From the NCBI GenBank assembly GCA_023614405.1, contig CM042687.1, positions 238,540,292 through 238,604,291 on the forward strand: DNA of 64,000 nt, read 5' to 3'. The stretch is from Avena insularis. Its lineage: Eukaryota; Streptophyta; Magnoliopsida; Poales; Poaceae. Below, piece after piece: positions 13,447-26,000 of the stretch (its first letter is position 1; the number at the start of each line of letters is the position of its first letter). The position numbers were made by a program, and so were the translations under genes. The notes beneath the pieces were generated by a model that saw only the letters and a program-made list of their open reading frames with translations, was not told the DNA's origin and made no database searches.

Positions 13447-14491
13447 GACTTCCCTTTTCTGAAATTTTTAGACAAACATCAAACCAAGTGATTTCTAAGT
13501 TGATAAATGATGAGAAACTTCTATAGGCACTTGCTAGAGGGCTACACATGCATCAAAATAAATTTTCTAAGCATAGAACAAGCATGCGAGCTCAAACAAC
13601 CTGACACCTATAGCAGCAAAATACTCAAGATATAATCTACCAATCACAAATCTAATTGGAGAAGTGGAGGAGGCACATACCAAGGAGCAAACCCTCCAAA
13701 AATCAGCACTTGAGATGGGCTGAACAAGGAGATCGAAAATCGCGAGCAAGAACAGCAAGAACTCGAGCTTGAGCAAGTTTTCTGGTGTTTTTTGGGAGAG
13801 AGAAAGAAAGTGGCTTTGAGGAGGCAGCCTGGAGGGTCCCAGGTGGGCCAAACCCCCCTAGGCTCCACCCCTAGGTAGGTCGCGCCTACCATGGGTGTGT
13901 TGGCCTGGGGTGGCCCCCTGGGCTTCAGGTGTCTCTCTTCCCCTTTTTTCGAGGAAAAAAATATTTTGAATTTTCTGGGTTTTTCGGGAAACTTTATTTT
14001 TGGCCAATTTCCAGGTTATGAAATTTGATTTTCTCGCAGAAACAGTTTTTTTCAGAAGAAGCAAAAGCAAACCAAAAGCCAAACTACAGCAGCTCTAAGA
14101 AACTCAAACAAACAAACAACTAACAAAACCAAAGCTAGCAAAAGAAAGGCAAACACTAGGATGGAGAAAAGTAAAAGAAACCAAGTATAACCAAAGTGGA
14201 AACATTATTTTGTTCATTAAAATCCTTATGTTAACAAGGTTGATCGAGTCTTGTTACCAAAACAATCATATATGAAGAAAAACTTTGCATTCCATAAGGT
14301 GATTATGTTACCTCATACTTTATAGCAATGGTCCCAATCATAATAGTTTCAAAATTTTCTTGTGGAATGGGACAATATATTTCTCCAACCTTGATGCTCT
14401 CAATATTTTCAATGGAATTCAGGCAATAGATTTTAGCAACCTTCTTGGGGAAATAAATTGTATGCTTTTTGTCATTAATATTGAATGTTAC
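13447..14491 (-). other. Interior of family-1 element without reverse transcriptase
   Basis: About 1 kb between the protease remnant and the ATHILA-like ORF, where an autonomous element would carry RT, RNase H and integrase. No such motif is visible on either strand. The section 13810-13990 is G/C-rich and resembles the central part of these elements' LTRs, including a CCCCTAGG(T/C) word. The protease frame degenerates between 14491 and 14290. Confidence 0.7.
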
Positions 14492-14956
14492 TTATCCTTG
14501 ATTACAATTGATGACAGCACCTGTAGTATTAAGAAAAGGTCTCCCAAGAATAATAAACATATTATCATCTTCAGGCATTTCAAGCACAACAAAATCAGGT
14601 AAAACCATGCAATTATGAGCAACTTGAACAGAAACATCCTCACATATACCAACATGAACAGTAGTTGACTTATCAGCCATTTGCAAAGATATGTCAGTTG
14701 GTATCAACTTTTCTATCTAGAGTCTCTTGTAGAGAGAAAAAGGCATAACACTAACTCCAGCTCCCAAATCACATAAAGCAGTTCTAACATAATTATTCTT
14801 AAGAGAGCAAGGAATAGTTGGTATACCTGGATCACCAAGTTTATTTGGATCCTTACCATTGAAGGAGTAATTAGCAAGCAAAGTAGAAATCTCCTCATTA
14901 GGAATCTTCCTTTTATTAGAGACAATATCCTTCATATACTTTGAATAAGGAGGCAC
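14492..14956 (-). pseudogene. Retropepsin (aspartic protease) of family-1 element, broken
   Basis: Two collinear pieces in one frame: 14956-14717 ends with the active-site segment CDLGAGVSVMPFSL (D-L-G in place of the usual D-S/T-G, a form common in Athila-lineage elements), and 14707-14492 contains ILGRPFLNT, the conserved C-terminal ILGRPF motif of retropepsins. A TAG at 14717 separates them. It follows gag with a frame change near 14945. The product would cut the gag polyprotein. Reading stops at 14492 with no RT following. Confidence 0.85.
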
Positions 14957-16979
14957 TTAATAGCATCAGTCAAAGGAATTTGCAAGAATAAAGGCTTCAT
15001 CCACTCACAAAACTTGTTGTAGTGTTCTTCCTCCTTTGACTTGTGTTTCTTACCTGGAAAAGGCATAGGTTTCTGCACCCAAGGTTCTCTCTCTTTACCA
15101 TGTTTATTAACAATAAAATCTTCCTTTGTGTACCTAGTGTTCTTAATGTGTTTCTCAGGTTCTTCCTCAACTTCCTCCTTATCAGGAGCATCATTATTAT
15201 TACCACTCTCAGTTTCAGCATCAGAGACAGATATACTATTAGGATCTACAGCAGGTTCAAGTGGTTCCTCAACTATTTTGTGTTTCTTTTTCTTTCTTTT
15301 ACGGGGACTACCACTACTCTCACCTTGTTGAGAATCCTGCTCAATTCTTTTAGGGTGTCCTTCAGGATATAAAGGATCTTGTGTATCTATACCACTCCTA
15401 GTTCTAATTCCATAAGCATGTTTATCTCCTGAAGCATTAACTAGCATATCCTTTTGTACCTTAGCAAGTTGATCGGGTTGAGTTTAAACCATTTGAAAAT
15501 GTTTACAAAGCATTTTAATATCATTAAAAGTTATTTCCACAATATATTTCAACTCTTTGATAGCTCTAGAGTTTTCTAATAAATGATTTTGAACTTGTTT
15601 ATTAAAATGACCTTGTTTAACAATAAAAATGTCAAGTTCCTCTAATCATTGATCAGGAGGCTTACCATAAGGAATATCACCTTCATCAAAGTGTTGGAGA
15701 GAGTGTACCTCAATAGTAGATGAGTGTGGAATTGGCTTACATAATTCTTATATAGGAGGTAGATTCTTCACATCTTTAGCTCTAATACCTTTCTCCTTTA
15801 GACACTTCTTAGCTTCCTTCATCACTTCATCATTTAGTGCAATAACTCCCCTCTTCTTTGTTGTTGGTGTTAGAACTGGTTTAGGAACATCTGGTTTAGG
15901 AGTAATAGGCTGAGGTGCATTCAGCTCAGTTGAAGTCCAATCATCATAATTCTTGCTTATTTTAGCCATTAATTCTTCAACATCTATAGGAGTTCTTTTC
16001 CTGAAAACACAATCAGCAAAGCTATCTAGGTAGGTCCTAAAATCATCATTTAGTCCATTATAATAAATATCAAGAAGCTCATTTTTAGGTAATGGACATC
16101 CTAGATGTGCATGAATCAAGGCACAAAACCTTGTCCATGACTTAGGCAATTTCTCTTCTTCTCCCTGTTTAAAATCAAAAAGTCTCTGCAAAGCAGCATG
16201 TCTAGCACTGGGAGGAAAATATTTCTGGAATAAAGAAGCAATCAAGCAATCAGGGCTATCAATGGAACCATGAGGTAATCTATTAAACCAAGACCTAGCT
16301 TCTGCTTTTAGTGAAAAAGGGAAGATCTTAGTAACAAAGTACTTGCACATCTTAAAATCATCAGAGAATAAAACACTCATAGTAGAAAGCTCATTCATAT
16401 GAGCCACAACACTCTCATTTTCAGTCCCGCAGAAAGGTTCTTTCTCAACAATATCTAAATAAGATAAATCAAGAGAGAAATCATAATCTTTATCTTTAAT
16501 ATCTATGGGAGAAGTGGCAAACTTAGGATTAGAGGACAACTTAGGCATAATAGTACATCTAGCAAGGAGACTCTTAATAGCACTAGTACCTTGTGTGTTT
16601 CGGCACTCTTCAACAAAATCATCAGTGAACTCAATGTATCCATCATTAATATCATAACTCTCACTAGACTCAGGTGAGCTAACATGTGTAATAGTGTCTT
16701 CACTAGGAGTTTTGGTATTTCCTAGACTATCCATAGTAGCATCTAGAAAAGGACCTAATGAACCACTCGCATCAAGCACAGTAGAAGTAACATCATGAGT
16801 ATCAAAAGCAGGTTCAGACTTAGCAGTAGTAGAAGTGTGTGCAGCATGAGTATGTGGTGGTGGTGTGACAAGATTACTTATAACACATGGTGAATCAAGA
16901 GTAGTAGAGGTGTTTAGGACAATACCTCTTCTTGTGGTGGATGGTAAAATAGGGACTTTAAATCACGAGACTTCCCCAT
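14932..16979 (-). pseudogene. Gag of family-1 element, broken
   Basis: The likely start is the ATG at 16979 (MGKSRDLKS), with a frameshift near 16918. From 16779 the frame is open for 343 codons and contains the capsid-type core (FPFSLKAEARSWFNRLP near residue 155 and GEEEKLPKSWTRF near residue 210), which is the Retrotrans_gag pattern. In the same frame it continues to 14932, interrupted by TAA at 15748, TGA at 15646 and TAA at 15484. The C-terminal part is charged, with a lysine run and acidic stretches, and I see no CCHC knuckle. Gag would form the virus-like particle. Three stops and a frameshift make it non-functional. Confidence 0.88.
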
Positions 16980-17040
16980 GATGAAAGGAGTACCAGTGAA
17001 CAATAATAGATCAAAGTGAACCTACAAATAAAGCAATGCT

Positions 17041-17057
17041 CCCTGACAACGACGCCA
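17041..17057 (-). other. Primer-binding site, family-1 element
   Basis: On the minus strand TGGCGTCGTTGTCAGGG lies 11 bp inside the 5' LTR. This is a close variant of the TGGCGCCGTTGCC primer site used by Athila and Tat elements, complementary to a tRNA 3' end (tRNA-Asp in published descriptions). Confidence 0.85.
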
Positions 17058-17068
17058 CAAAATAGTCT

Positions 17069-18448
17069 TGATGACCCACAAGTATAGGGGATCGCAACAG
17101 TCTTCGCGGGTAGTAGTACCCAATTTATTGATTCGACACAAGAGGAGCCAAAGAATACTTGCAAGCCTTAACAACTGAGTTGTCAATTCAGCTGCACCTG
17201 TAAAGAGTTCTTGCTCATAGAAGTTTAGCAGTAGCAACAGTTTGGTAGTAGCAACAGCAAAGCAAGAGCAACAGTAGAACAAGAGCAATAGTAACAACAA
17301 CGGTAACAGTGGGATTCGAGTGCGGTAGGCATAGGATGGATGGACGGGCGTTGCATGGACGAGTCTAAACATGTAACTTCAAGATCTAGGGAATTGCAGA
17401 TAAATAACAAGCATCCAAGTACTAAACAATCCTAGGCATGTGCTCCAAATATAGTCATATGTGCTCGCAATGAGAACTTGCACAACATCTTCTGTCCAAC
17501 CAGCCCGTGGCAGCGGGGCCTCTAGGGAACTATTGGCAATTAAGGTGCTCTTTTTAATAGAGCACCGGAGCAAAGCATTAACACTCCATGAACACATGTG
17601 GTCCTCACACCACAGCCATCCCCTCCGGTTGTCCCAATTATTGTCACTTTGGGGCCTATGGATCCGAACAATGATATGTGTACACAACTTGCAGATAAGA
17701 TCACAAACAATACTATCATAATGATTCAATAATAAGTTCAGATCTGAGAGCATGGCACTCGGACCCTAGTGACCCGCATTAAGCACAACAAGTTGTAACA
17801 AAGTCAAATAGCACTAATAGAGATACTAGGCACTATGCCCTAACAATCTTATTCGATTACATGATAGAACTCATCCAATCCCTACCATCCCCAAGCCTAC
17901 AGCAGGGGATTACTCACTCATGGATGAGAGAAACATTGGTGGTTGATGGAGATGCGTTGGTGATGACGATGGCGATGATCCTCTCCAAATTCCCTGTCCC
18001 GGCAGGGTGCCAAAACAGAGTTTCTGGATCCGAATCTTGGTTTCTGGTGGTGGCGGCGTGGCTGCACTCTTTCTGGAAAACTATCAAACCCCCCTCGATT
18101 TTTAGGTCAAAAGGCAACTTATAGGCGCAGAGGGAGGCCGAGGGGATGCCTGGGGTGGCTGCACCCCCCAGACGCGGCCAGTGCTGGGCCCACGCCTAGC
18201 ATGGGTGTGGGACCCCCACGCCCCTTCTCCGTCTCGTCTTCTGGCTCCGTGGATCTTCTGGTGAAATATAATTTTTGGCATATTTTCCGGATTTTTCCTG
18301 ATAGTTCATTTTGTGCATAAAAACAAGACACCAAGGTAATTCTGCTGAAAACAACGTCAGTCTGTGTTAGTTGTATCCAAATCACACAAGTTTAGAGGAG
18401 AAACAATAGCAAAGTGTTCGAGAAAGTAGATACATTTTGGACGTATCA
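17069..18448 (-). repeat. 5' LTR of family-1 Athila element
   Basis: 1380 bp from TGATGACCCACAAG to ACGTATCA on the plus strand, aligned with 8748-10118. The right flank (18449 onward) is not unique DNA but the interior of a third LTR of the same family. Confidence 0.92.
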
Positions 18449-19656
18449 CCATTTTGTAGTAGCAATGGTAAAGTAATAGCAGCAGTAAAACAAGAGCAAT
18501 AGTAACAGTAGTAACAAACAGTAGGATATGAGTGCGGTAGGCATAGTGATGGATGGACGGGCGTTGCACAGACAAGTCTAAACATGTAACTTCAAGATCT
18601 AGGGCCATTTCAGATAAATAAGATAAAGCATCCAAGTACTAAACAATCATAGGCATGTGCTCCATATATAGTCATGCATGCTCGCAATGAGAACTTGCAC
18701 AACATCTTTTGTCCTGCCAGCCCGTTGCAGCGGAGCCTCAAGGAAACTACTGGCAATTAAGGCACTCCTTTTAATAGAGCAGCGAAGCAAAGCATTAAAA
18801 CTCCATGAACACATGTGATCCTCACATCACAGCCATCCCCTCCGGTTGTCCCAATTTCTGTCACTTCGGGGCCTTTAGATCCGGACAATGATATGTGTAC
18901 ACAACTTGTAGATAAGATCACAAACAATAATATCATCATGAATCAATAACAAGTTCAAATCTGAGATCATGGCACTCGGGCCCTAGTGACAAGCATTAAG
19001 CACAACAAGTTGCAACAAAGTCAAATAGCACTAATAGAGATACTAGGCACCATGCCCTAACAATCTTATTCGATTACATGATAGAACTCATCCAATCCCT
19101 ACCATCCCCATAGCCTACACCGGGGGATTACTCACTCATGGATGAGGGAAACATGGATGGTTGATGGAGAGGCGTTGTTGATGATGATGGCAATGATCCT
19201 CTCCAAATTAACCATCCCGGCAGGGTGCCAGAACGGAGTTTCTGGTTCCGAATCGCAGTTTCTGCTGGTGGGAGCGCAACAGAACTCTTTCTGGAAAAAT
19301 GTTGAACCGCCATGAGTTTTTAGGTCAATAGGCAACTTATAGGCGAAGAGGGAGGCCAAGGGGATGCTTGAGGCGGCCACACCCCCTCTAGGCATGGCGA
19401 TCTGGCCCTTACAGGTGTGTGGGCCCCCAGTGCCCCTCCATCTCGTATGCAGCCGTGAGTCTTCTGGTGAAATAGGATTTTTGGCATATTTTCCGGGATT
19501 TTTCCTGATAGTTGATTTTCTGCACAAAAACTAGACACCAAGGTAATTCTGCTGAAAACAACGTCAGCCTATGTTAGTTGTATCCAAATCACACAAGTTT
19601 AGAGGATAAACAATAGCAAAAGTGTTTGAGAAAGTAGATACGTTTTGGACGTATCA
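18449..19656 (-). repeat. Truncated 3' LTR of a second family-1 element
   Basis: The first base matches about position 8918 of the LTR at 8748-10118, so about 170 bp of this LTR is missing where LTR 17069-18448 abuts it. The rest runs to the family's normal end ACGTATCA at 19656 and is followed by the same polypurine tract. Its transcriptional orientation is minus. Confidence 0.85.
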
Positions 19657-20656
19657 ACTCCCCCCAAGCTTAGCTTATTTCTCGTCCTCAAGCAATTCAG
19701 TTGAAAACTGAGTGCCATAAAAGAACTTTCACGAACACATTTGCTTCATATGATGTATATATTCTCAGCACATGAGTAGATACTTAGTCAATTCATAATA
19801 AGGAGTATGCAACTAAGTCTACTCAATAGTCATTGCAAGCTATGAAGAGATTCCAACTCAATAATAATAAGTAGCATGAAACATAAAAATAAGCAACATT
19901 GCAATGCTCATAAGGTATGATCGAGTGGTATCTCGCTTGCCTTTGATTGAAGATCACAACATAAATACCAAGGCACCTCTGAAGTTCAAGTGAAGACTAG
20001 AAGTAAAGTTATCAGAGATACAAGAATCAAAGTCATGACATAATTAACCAAGTTTTGAGACAAGTACATTACACTAAGAATGACAACTATGCTCTCAAGA
20101 AGGTGCTCATAGAATAAGTGGTGACTCAACAAGGAAGTGAAAAGGTTTTGAAAAGTTTAAAAGGCTTCAAATGATGAAAGTATGGTACTCATTAGATTTG
20201 AGCTCTCATTGCCCCTATCATAGGAATCTTTAGATGTTTAAGGTGAAAGTGAGGTCCAATATGAGTTATATGCTTGACACACCATAAACTGGAAATCTCA
20301 TGTCCCTTGAGTATGAGGGCCGCTCCTCATGCTGCTCAACTTTAGTTACCGGTAAGTTCTTGTCATAGTAAATACATGCGTATCATAGAGAACCGCGAAC
20401 GGGGTACCCCTTTCACATGGTACAGGAGCTATCCCATAACCAAAATGACAAGGCAAGCAGACAATGAGCATCTCAGCAATCTTCTTATTTCCCATGGGAA
20501 AATGGCGCTTTTTTCTCTCTTTTCTTTTTCAATATGTCTATTTTTTCCTTTTTCTCAATATCAACCTCTCTGTTTTTTATAAGAAGAATGCATCATAGAT
20601 TGCTCACTATGGTGATGCTGCAAGTTTCCACCATGATTAGGCATGTCTTAGGCTAG
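19657..20656 (-). mobile_element. Internal 3' fragment of second family-1 element
   Basis: Collinear with 10119-11040 of the complete element, starting with the polypurine tract and ending abruptly in the word GGCTAG at 20656, where a plus-strand LTR begins. The remaining interior and 5' LTR are absent from the window. A pyrimidine-rich TTTTTC stretch (20500-20580) replaces the corresponding shorter segment of the other copy. No gene is present. Confidence 0.8.
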
Positions 20657-22239
20657 TGAGATGTCGGAAACATATCTATAATTTTTGATGTTCCATGCTT
20701 GTTTAGTATCTACTTTGCTTTGCTTTGTCTACACTTCGAGGTGATTTTTATATGTTTTCTGGTACTAACCTATTAACAAGATGCCACAGTGACAGTTGCA
20801 TGTTTTCTTCTGTTTTTGGTTCCAGAAAAGCTAGCATGGAAATATTCTCGGAATTATACGGGACAAAAGCCAAAGTCAATATTTCACCGAGGAGAACACG
20901 GAGTCCAGAGGAGAGACATAAGGGAGCCACAGGGCGGCTGCACCCCTAGGTGCGGGCCCACCCTAGGTCGTGCCTGGGTAGGGTGTGGGCACCCTAACCG
21001 CCCTCCTGCCTCCCCTCTTTGCCTATAAGAAGCCCCCGATGCATAAACCCTAAGTACCCGATCAATATTCCACGAAACCGTCTATAGCCGCTGTCACCAT
21101 CGTACCTAGATCCGGGGGGGGGGGTCTGAAGCTCTTCCTGGTACCCTGCCAGAGGGGAGATCATCCCAGAGGCCTTCTTCTTCATCATGCCAGCCTCCTG
21201 TATGAAGCGTGAGTAGTTCCACCTTAGACTACGGGTCCATGTAGTAGTTAGATGGTTGTATCTCCTCCTTTGTGCTTTCATGTTTAGATCTTGTGAGATC
21301 CGTTCATGATCAAGATCTCATCTATTTGTAATCATGCATGTTGTATTTGTGGGGATCTGATAGATATTCAGATTACTATGTCAGATTGATTAATGGTTTT
21401 GTCTTATTGATTCTACCATGTCTGTTTTGTTTGTGATCTTGCATGCTCTCCGTTGTTAGTAGCTATCTTGGCCAAGTAGTTGCTAGTTACTCCAAGAGGG
21501 GGTATTTATGCTCGATAGTGGGTTCATGCCTATATTTAATCTAAGGGAAGTGATAGAAATCTCTAAGGTTGTAGATGTGTTGTTGCTACTTGGGAGAAAA
21601 CAATGGTCTCTTGTTCATGGAACAAGTGGATTGTTTACCTTACACACTTTGCTTAAAGCAGTTGTCTGTTGCTTGCAACTTAGTACTGGAGGGTGTTCGG
21701 ATGATAACCCAATGGTGGACTTCTAGTCATAGATGCAGTTGGATGGCGGTCTATGTATCTTGTTGTATCGCCCAATCGAATCTCATAGGATCTTAATGTC
21801 TAGTATTGCATTGTTATGCCTTGCTCAGTCCTATCAATTGCCCTGATGTAATTTGTTTACCCAGCATGCCATGTTTGTTTATCTAAGGAGAACACCTCTA
21901 GTAAACTATGGACCGCGGTCCAATATTTACCATGGATACATCTTCCACTTTTACTGTTTACTTTCTGCCAAGCTACTATTTCCTAGCACACCATACATTT
22001 AATCCTTTGTTACAGCAAACCGGTGAGATTGACAACCTCACTGTTCATTGGAGCAAAGTCTTGAGTTTGTGTTGTGCAGGTCTCCAAGTTGCTAGCAACA
22101 CCTTTGAGTCGTTTCCTTCCTCCTACTGGTTCGATAACCTTGGTTTCTTACTGAGGGAAAACCTTGCTACTGTGCTCATCATACCTTGCTCTTGGAGTCT
22201 TCCATCGAAGCGCCCACGACAACACTGTGCGCGTCATCA
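20657..22239 (+). repeat. 5' LTR of plus-strand Athila-lineage element
   Basis: Begins TGAGATGTCGGAAAC and ends GCGCGTCATCA, 1583 bp. Its first ~350 bp resemble the family-2 LTRs read in reverse complement, but the 3' half differs. A TATA-like CTATAAG lies at 21023-21029, and a run of eleven G at 21114-21124 is a likely sequencing or assembly risk. The short frames inside it (20725-22376) are LTR shadows. Confidence 0.85.
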
Positions 22240-22249
22240 AGCTTTTTTC

Positions 22250-22269
22250 TGGCGTCGTTGCCGGGGAGG
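22250..22269 (+). other. Primer-binding site, Athila/Tat type
   Basis: TGGCGTCGTTGCCGGGGAGG lies 10 bp after the LTR end. It differs by one base from the standard Athila/Tat primer site and fixes the element's orientation as plus. Confidence 0.92.
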
Positions 22270-22467
22270 CTAAGGACGTCTTCACAAGGGGAGTCCTTCT
22301 CAACCTTTCTCTTTACTTTGTTTTTGGTTTGCTTGGTTTTGTTTGCCTCTTTTTATCAAAAACTCCAAAAAAATAGTTTAGTTTGGTTTGCTTCCTCTTA
22401 TCAAAAAAATTAGTTCATGCTCTAGTTGCTGGCCTATTATTGCCTTGCTTTGTCATGCTTTCTATCA

Positions 22468-23019
22468 ATGGATGGTTTCTTTGAAACTAGTTCTTATTGG
22501 CAAGGTGGGTTCACGGAAGAAGAAAAGTATTATTATAAGGAGCACCGTTTGTCACAAAAAGGAAAACACTTATGGGAACAAATTGATAAATTGAATACTA
22601 TTGCTATAGAGGTGTGCTCTACTTATAATGTTACTTATTGCTTTGATATATCTTGTTGCTATAGGAGGTATAAACACCTGCCTTTTCAATGTGAGTATAA
22701 TGATAATGTTACCATATATTCTTATGTTAAAGGAAATTATCACTTTTATGATGTGGAACAAATTGAAGAATTTATTGCTTTCAAGGGTGCATTTGAACTT
22801 GCCAGTTTGCTTGAAAATACTGATGATGCACCTTATGAATATGAGGTTTATGAGATACTTAAATTTTTCTTTGATAATTACAAGGAAGAAAATGTCTATA
22901 TTCTTGAATATTTTAATAGGTGCTTTCCACAAATAGAAAATTCATATGGCATCTTGGTATTTTGGTATGAAGTACGGGAAAAAGTAATAAGTGAATCAAC
23001 TTGGAACTACTCTTTCTAA
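22468..23019 (+). CDS. Retrotransposon leader ORF of unknown function, intact
   Basis: 183 codons from an ATG at 22468 (MDGFFETSSYWQGGF) to TAA at 23017-23019; the frame is open a little further upstream, but the ATG is the natural start. The protein is rich in Tyr, Glu and Phe with several Cys (CCYRRYKHLPFQC near residue 60) and an acidic, helix-prone second half. I recognise no catalytic motif, CCHC knuckle or signal peptide. It lies about 200 bp after the primer site, where gag normally starts. It may be a gag-leader or accessory protein of the Sabrina-like group; function is unknown. It is one of very few uninterrupted frames in the window. Confidence 0.6.
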   Translation: MDGFFETSSYWQGGFTEEEKYYYKEHRLSQKGKHLWEQIDKLNTIAIEVCSTYNVTYCFDISCCYRRYKHLPFQCEYNDNVTIYSYVKGNYHFYDVEQIEEFIAFKGAFELASLLENTDDAPYEYEVYEILKFFFDNYKEENVYILEYFNRCFPQIENSYGILVFWYEVREKVISESTWNYSF

Positions 23020-23034
23020 CTGATGTGATATACA

Positions 23035-26000
23035 TGTCACATCCCAAAATTTTCCAAATTTTGAAATGTGAAAAATAAATAAACAAAATAAATAGTTGTT
23101 GAAATTTAGAGTGAAAAGAAATTTTTTGATTCCAAATGGAAACATCAAAGACCCATCTTGGACAAACTTTGAATGAAAAGGGATTTAAAAGATAAACAAA
23201 TAACAAATAAAATTATAAAAGTTGCAATCACCATTTTTGGATCCTTAAATAAAAAGATATGGTTTTTATAAGCAAAGGAAGAAATAATAAATAAGGACTA
23301 TTTTAAAGAGCCAAATTAAAACTTGGCCAAGCAAATAAAATAAAATATTTTTGTCTAATAAAAAGGGTAAAGGATTATTCAAATAAAATCATGAGGATTT
23401 ATTATTATCCAATTTCATTTAAGTCAAGACATTTCCCATTTTAAATGAACATTAAAAACATTATAAAGTATTTTAAATAATAACTCAAAGTGATTTATTT
23501 TTTAAATAAATCATACTGAAAAGATTTGGTAAAATTTAGATTTCAAATAGAGTTTGAAAACATTAATAAATCTTATTTGAATTAAGACAAGGGCCAATTT
23601 TTAAATAATTAATATACCCTAAAAAGAATAAAAGAGATATTCCAAATTTGACTTTAGAATATGTGAATAAACAGTATTAGAATATACACAAAGTTTAGCA
23701 AAGGTTTGAATTCAATTAGTGTTTGAAATATTTGAATAAAAATCAAAACAGAATAATAGAAAAGGAAAAAGGAAAAGAATCAAAACAAAAAAAATGAGTT
23801 GGACCCAGCCCAACTAACCCTAGGCCCAGACCAACATAGCGAGCCCACCTCCCACTCTCCCGCGAAACATTTTTTCACGCGCAAACACACCCCCGCAGTC
23901 GATGGCGTCTGGACCCCACCACTCCTCTCTCTCTCTCGCTGACCAGCCAACCCCACCTGTCAGACCTTCTTCCTCACCCCGCGGTGACCACGCCAGCCGT
24001 TTCCTACCGATGAATGCCGATTTTTAATTCGCATCAATGCCGCTCTTAAACCTCGACGCGACCACTCTCGATTTATCGCCCAGTCTTCCTTCCCGTTTCC
24101 CCCCAGAAGCCACCCACCCTCTGCCACCAGGCCGTTCGGATTTTGCTCGAGAACCACCTCTGCCCCGACGACCTTCTGGCGATGATTCCGACGAAGCCAG
24201 CCAGTCCCACTGCCCCTCGACCACACGTGCGTGTTCCCCCGCATATCCTGCATCTCCCAGTACCCCGAGCTCAGCCACGCGAACCCCCTAGCGTCGGCAA
24301 CCTCAATGCCAGCTCGCCACCGCCGTCTGCTTCGACTCCGACGAGTTCCCGCGGTGAGTACTGACCGCCCCTCTTCCTCTCGTTGATGCACGCATGATCG
24401 CCGAACTCGTTCGCAGCTAATGCAACCCTTGTCTTGTCTTAGCGCAGTCCGAAACATCGCCAACAACGACAGCCCGAGCACACCGCCGCCAGAAGCTTCT
24501 CCGGCGAGAAATTGCAGCCACACCCGAGCGCCCCTTCGACGATGGAGACCACCTCGAGCATCATCAAAGCATGGCGAATCTGGTGAGCTTCTCCCCACCA
24601 TCTCTCGCTTCCTGCATCACCAGCACCACCCTCGTCTGACCGCGCCGCCACCACTCACCGTCGCAGCGCCGCCACTTTCTGGTAGAGTAGATCAGGGCCA
24701 TTCGATTTAGATTGGACGCGTAGAAACAGACAACTTAACGAAGGGGTATGAGTGATCCTGTGCCTCTCGATATGTTTAAAATTTAACGCACCACAGGAAC
24801 CGATCCGCACGAAACGGTATGGACCAATTAGAACATTCCACGTGGCCCTGTCTATTGTTTTAAAAACAGAAATGGTCTATTAGATGTTAGATTTTATAAA
24901 ATTCATAACTTTTGATCCACACGTCCAAATTTTTCAAATTTTATATCAATGGAATCAGCAAAACAAGAACTTGCCAACTATGCACTTTGTTTAGTAAATT
25001 GCTTCAATAAAATTGGTTGTTTTTGCAGAAACTTGTGTAGGCATAATTTGAACATAAAATTTATTCTAGAAATGTTTTTGGGGTAAAATCTTTGGCAAAT
25101 GGATTGTTTTGAACCTACTGACCATACAAACCAACTTATGGATTTAAAAGTGTATTTTGTGAAGCTAAATAATAAATCTTTGAATAAAAGCATTTATAGC
25201 TAAATAAAAATTGTTGAATATGTTTTAAAATACTTTTTGAGTAAAACCTTTGGAAAATGATTTGATTCAAACTCTCTGACCCTAAACACCAAGTTTTAAG
25301 ATTTAAAAAATATTTCGTGAACCCTATAAAACTATTACTTTGTTTAAAGACATTTTTAATGAAATAAAATATTGCTTTGGTATAAAAATGGTTTTAATAT
25401 TAAACACTTGACCATAAAACACTAACATTTGTGTTTAAAATGTATTTGTAAAACACTAGAAAATATTAATTTGGTTTGAACCATTTCTAGCAAAACAAAA
25501 ATGATTTAAATGGCCATTTTCACTAAGTTGACATCAAATGTTTTTACCACATTTATAAATGACCAATAGGTGTTTTGAAATGTTTATAACCTATTAGAAA
25601 CCCCATTTACAAATAAAACAATCTTTGGCATCCTTGCATGCATTGCTTTATTTTTATTATTCTATGTGATGAATTGCTTGAATGGTAGATTGAATTGTGC
25701 CTTGCTTGATTGAATTGTAGTGAACTTTGAAGAGTGTGACTATTGCAAGATCAAAAAGTGAACTTATATTCTCTACCAAAAAGGCAAGTGATGCTTCATA
25801 CTTTTGTCCCATTATTTTCACTATGCATTAGTGATATTTCTAAGTAAGACTTGCATGGAATTTTTACTAAGTATGCTATGCCATGGGAAATCATAGTAGA
25901 TGAAACCTTAGTTGAGTTTTCCTAAGTTAAGATTCCTACCACTGACATGCTTAGCCTAGCTAGTAGCAAACAAGGGTGGTTATATATATACATGTTATGG

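Larger units (their letters stand above)
8748..18448 (-). mobile_element. Non-autonomous Athila-lineage gypsy retrotransposon (family 1)
   Basis: A 9.7-kb element on the minus strand: 5' LTR 17069-18448, primer site 17041-17057, gag and protease 16979-14492, an ATHILA ORF-1-like gene 13446-12337, polypurine tract at 10119-10136 and 3' LTR 8748-10118. No reverse transcriptase, RNase H or integrase is present in the 6.95-kb interior, so it would depend on enzymes from an autonomous relative. The two LTRs differ at about a dozen positions in their first ~200 bp, so the insertion is not recent. Flanks are CCTTT on the left and CCATT on the right, an imperfect match. Family style is that of Triticeae Sabrina/Fatima-like elements, but I cannot assign an exact family name. 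Confidence 0.9.
20657..23034 (+). mobile_element. 5'-end fragment of a plus-strand Athila-lineage element
   Basis: 5' LTR, primer site and leader ORF survive; everything beyond 23034 is lost where another LTR begins. It entered the interior of the family-1 fragment at 20656. Confidence 0.82.

Noticed and set aside
13810..13990. G/C-rich LTR-like stretch in the family-1 interior
   Set aside because: No LTR ends or duplication around it; probably an old internal duplication, not a separate insertion.
23960..24601. 213-codon minus-strand open frame with overlapping frames on the other strand
   Set aside because: It lies in the GC-rich centre of an LTR, is Arg/Gly-rich with no domain, and several frames are open at once, as expected from low stop-codon density.
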